This document shows, piece by piece, positions 6,719-8,211 of a stretch of 8,211 bases of DNA. The position numbers were made by a program, and so were the translations under genes. Source of the stretch: Caryophanales bacterium (GTDB lineage Bacteria > Bacillota > Bacilli > Alicyclobacillales > SLC66); the NCBI GenBank assembly GCA_027341705.1, contig DAIELO010000041.1:1-8211 (forward strand), given 5' to 3'. Within the stretch, counting starts at the first letter, position 1; each line of letters begins with the position of its first letter. Below the pieces are notes generated by a model. The model ran no database searches. It was not told where the DNA came from and saw only the letters and a list, made by a program, of their open reading frames with translations.

Positions 6719-7192
6719 CTAACGAGATATAGACCCCAGGCTTGCTTCACACGCGCCTACCAAATCTATACCATTTATGAAAATTTGAACACCTCGTTTA
6801 CCAGCACTGATACTCACAGAATTGAAGCCTTGGATAGATTCGTCGATGTAAAGTGGATACTTTTTCTTGACTCCGATGGGGGAAACCCCACCACGGATGT
6901 ATCCTGTCAAAGTTTGAAGATCCTTAACGGGAACCATCTCCACCTTCTTGTTCCCACTAACGTTTGCTACCGCTTTTAAATCCAGTTCTTTGTCCCCTGG
7001 AATACATGCCATCACCACACCTGTTTTATCGCCTCGAAGCACAAGCGTCTTAAAAATTTGCGAAGGTGAAATCCCCACCTTCTCTGCCACTGTCACCGCA
7101 TCCAGTGCCTCTTCGTCCCAATCATATTCGTGTAATGTGTACTGAATTTTCAACGTATCCAAAATACGACATGCTATCGTTTTTGTGACCAC
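6719..7192 (-). CDS. ybaK: Cys-tRNA(Pro)/Cys-tRNA(Cys) deacylase, YbaK family
   Basis: This is a trans-editing enzyme that hydrolyses mischarged aminoacyl-tRNA, classically Cys-tRNA(Pro) made by prolyl-tRNA synthetase. The 157-residue length matches the family. Landmarks are [20 protein letters not shown] with the conserved Lys48, [43 protein letters not shown] and [11 protein letters not shown]. It is cytoplasmic. The start is GTG: an in-frame TGA lies immediately upstream, there is no earlier start, and AGGTGA sits 6 bases before it. A small membrane-protein gene ends 28 bases upstream on the same strand, so the two may form one transcript. The gene converges with the flavin operon. Substrate preference within the YbaK/ProX/EbsC superfamily cannot be settled from sequence alone, but the YbaK-type GGVSPIG segment favours the Cys-tRNA editor. 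Confidence 0.93.
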   Translation of the reverse strand: MVTKTIACRILDTLKIQYTLHEYDWDEEALDAVTVAEKVGISPSQIFKTLVLRGDKTGVVMACIPGDKELDLKAVANVSGNKKVEMVPVKDLQTLTGYIRGGVSPIGVKKKYPLYIDESIQGFNSVSISAGKRGVQIFINGIDLVGACEASLGSISR

Positions 7193-7220
7193 TCAATTTC
7201 ACCTAACCTTCAGATAGCTT

Positions 7221-7436
7221 TCAATGATGTTGACCGTACTCAAAAATTTCTCCATCAGGGTGTGGCACCGTAAAATTCGTGCCTGTTGGAACCCTAGTGA
7301 GATACCGAATTACTTTGCAATCTGTACCTTGAGTTTCGCACCTAACCGACACAACAAATATACTACATAGAACAACGAAAAAAGTCAGCAAAAACCCGCA
7401 TGAATACTCGGTTTTTGGTATAATTATGGTGCTCAT
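7221..7436 (-). CDS. Small single-span membrane protein, unknown function
   Basis: This 71-residue protein has one strongly hydrophobic stretch at about residues 14-31 (GFLLTFFVVLCSIFVVSV), followed by a soluble tail ending FTVPHPDGEIFEYGQHH. The N-terminus may be inside and the tail outside, or the stretch may be a signal sequence; two Cys residues (33 and 40) fall just after it. ATG 7436 is preceded by AAGAGG about 10 bases upstream, a plausible ribosome site. It lies 28 bases upstream of ybaK on the same strand. I do not recognise a family. The protein-like composition and ribosome site argue for a real gene, though it faces transposase debris head to head and could be a chance frame. Confidence 0.5.
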   Translation of the reverse strand: MSTIIIPKTEYSCGFLLTFFVVLCSIFVVSVRCETQGTDCKVIRYLTRVPTGTNFTVPHPDGEIFEYGQHH

Positions 7437-7461
7437 GATTATGTTTCCTCTTGTGCTTCTT

Positions 7462-7830
7462 AAAAGTGTGAATAGCTTTTACAAAAGTGAGTTTCAGCAA
7501 GTCACTGAGATGTAAAGGGATGCCATTTATCGTTTGAAGAATAACGAGAAGATTGCTTGGAGAACGATCTTGTACGGTGTCGCCAAGCAATTCCCTGGCA
7601 ATGTCAATGGAATGAAGGACTTTTTATCCTTCGTGAAGACGGTGGAGGCGATGCTTCCGCCTGAGTACATGATTGAGGGAATCCGCGCAGACTGTGGCTT
7701 CGCCGACCCTGCTGTCATGAGTTACGCCGAAGAGAAAGGGTGGCAGTACATTTGTAAGTTACCGAAAAAGGCCACGGTCAAGAAGGCCATCGCGTATCTA
7801 CAACAGCACCCCGCCTTTTGGGAAACGCTT
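7462..7830 (+). mobile_element. Degraded transposase remnants (insertion sequence debris)
   Basis: In one frame, KSVNSFYKSEFQQVTEM (from 7462) is followed by TAA at 7513-7515 and then RDAIYRLKNNEKIAWRTILY, which resembles the YRxLNN...WR block near the N-terminus of IS4-like transposases. From about 7594 the text changes to PGNVNGMKDFLSFVK and then IRADCGFADPAVMSYAEEKG, resembling the later Asp-containing block of DDE transposases of IS1380/IS4 type. The catalytic core expected between these blocks is missing, so this is either an internally deleted transposase or two different remnants joined near base 7594. No terminal inverted repeats were recognised. Family naming is tentative. Confidence 0.55.
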
Positions 7831-8010
7831 GAGGAAGAGGAAGAAACGATTCGTTTTGCGACAGAAGACGAGACCTATACACTCCACGATGCCTTCGATG
7901 ATTTGCAAAAATTAGGGCAGGCATTACATGAGGAGGGCTTGGATACTCCAGAACATTTTCATGCCACCAGAAAGTATGTTCGAAGATATCTACATGGCAG
8001 AACAAAATAA
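7534..8010 (+). CDS. Composite ORF: transposase fragment fused to a putative antitoxin C-terminus
   Basis: This 158-residue frame is open from a TTG at 7534. Residues 1-20 and 21 to about 100 are transposase-like, with the Asp-bearing RADCGF at 51-56. An acidic stretch follows at about 97-115 (LEEEEETIRFATEDE), then a helical segment TLHDAFDDLQKLGQALHEE and a basic tail ending RKYVRRYLHGRTK. Its stop overlaps the PIN toxin ATG as TAATG, the coupling expected of an antitoxin-toxin pair, so residues from about 113 onward are inferred to be antitoxin. TTG 7534 lacks a well-spaced ribosome site, since AAAGGG is 14 bases away. ATG 7651 has GGAGG 2 bases upstream, and ATG 7612, 7669 and 7717 are also in frame, so the true start is unresolved. 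It may be a chimera formed by insertion-sequence decay, or a pseudogene. Confidence 0.5.
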   Translation: MKNNEKIAWRTILYGVAKQFPGNVNGMKDFLSFVKTVEAMLPPEYMIEGIRADCGFADPAVMSYAEEKGWQYICKLPKKATVKKAIAYLQQHPAFWETLEEEEETIRFATEDETYTLHDAFDDLQKLGQALHEEGLDTPEHFHATRKYVRRYLHGRTK

Positions 8011-8211
8011 TGCGTGTAGTCATTGATACGAATGTATTCATCCATGGAGTGCTTAGCCAACATCATGACCCCGTTTCTCAAGCTTGTCGGAAAATCATGA
8101 AAGCGGTGGCAGATGAAAAAATCCAATTAGTAGTAAATCCCCTGACCGCCCAAGAACTTATCTATGTATTTTCTATGGAAGCCGCCAAAATGCCGAAGTT
8201 ATACCGTCAAT
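8010..8211 (+). CDS. PIN-domain toxin of a toxin-antitoxin pair, C-terminus off window
   Basis: Sixty-seven codons are visible before the right edge. The start MRVVIDTNVFIHGVL is the classic PIN-domain opening, with Asp6 and Asn8 in the metal site, and Glu49 in LTAQELIYVF fits the second conserved acidic residue. PIN toxins of this type are Mg/Mn-dependent ribonucleases, usually neutralised by a protein encoded immediately upstream. The ATG shares its A with the preceding TAA, so translation is coupled to the upstream frame. The remaining catalytic acids would be beyond the window, so integrity cannot be judged. Confidence 0.87.
   Translation, partial: MRVVIDTNVFIHGVLSQHHDPVSQACRKIMKAVADEKIQLVVNPLTAQELIYVFSMEAAKMPKLYRQ

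Noticed and set aside
6632..6979. 115-codon plus-strand frame
   Set aside because: Most of it is antisense to the YbaK-family gene, which has clear family motifs; the frame itself has no recognisable protein features.
7363..7718. Minus-strand frames at 7363-7590 and 7527-7718
   Set aside because: They overlap the transposase/antitoxin frame and the small membrane gene, and show no ribosome site or family-like sequence.
1..8211. CRISPR array, tRNA or rRNA genes, long direct repeats
   Set aside because: None was seen on reading both strands; only short AT-rich repeats such as the paired TATCAA near 3455-3471 were found.

Overview
The window looks like bacterial chromosome of moderate GC. Strong Gram-positive style ribosome sites (AGGAGG, GAGGAG, GGGAGAGG), GTG starts and the gene set suggest a Bacillota member, perhaps an Alicyclobacillus-like or related acidophilic lineage. 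That placement is an inference from gene content, and no marker gene is present to confirm it.

Bases 1-3389, minus strand: one very large cyclic-di-GMP protein whose C-terminus lies beyond the left edge. Reading the frame through gives GAF - PAS - GGDEF - helical globin-like segment - GAF - EAL - a C-terminal segment with a CZB-like zinc motif. Both output domains keep their catalytic residues. The globin-like segment has Asn where the haem-binding His is expected.

Bases 3390-4270, plus strand: a start-less coding remnant (about 3491-3651), then an intact homolog of the plant stay-green protein (Mg-dechelatase family) at 3674-4135, then a bulged hairpin.

Bases 4272-6533, plus strand: a compact three-gene operon. 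It encodes an exported or membrane-anchored FMN-binding domain protein with a covalent-flavin SGAT motif, the ApbE flavin transferase that would modify it, and a ten-helix NqrB/RnfD-type membrane protein. Together they look like a minimal flavin-based trans-membrane electron-transfer module. The membrane subunit has no flavinylation motif of its own, and ApbE has no visible export signal.

Bases 6534-7436: a convergent gap, then on the minus strand a YbaK-type Cys-tRNA(Pro) deacylase and a small upstream single-span membrane protein, probably co-transcribed.

Bases 7435-8211, plus strand: degraded transposase pieces with an in-frame stop. They run in frame into what looks like an antitoxin C-terminus, which overlaps (TAATG) a PIN-domain toxin gene cut by the right edge. 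This end looks like accessory DNA shaped by insertion-sequence decay.

The strongest candidates for a less-described system are the three-gene flavin module, the stay-green homolog outside a phototrophic context, and the multi-sensor c-di-GMP protein.
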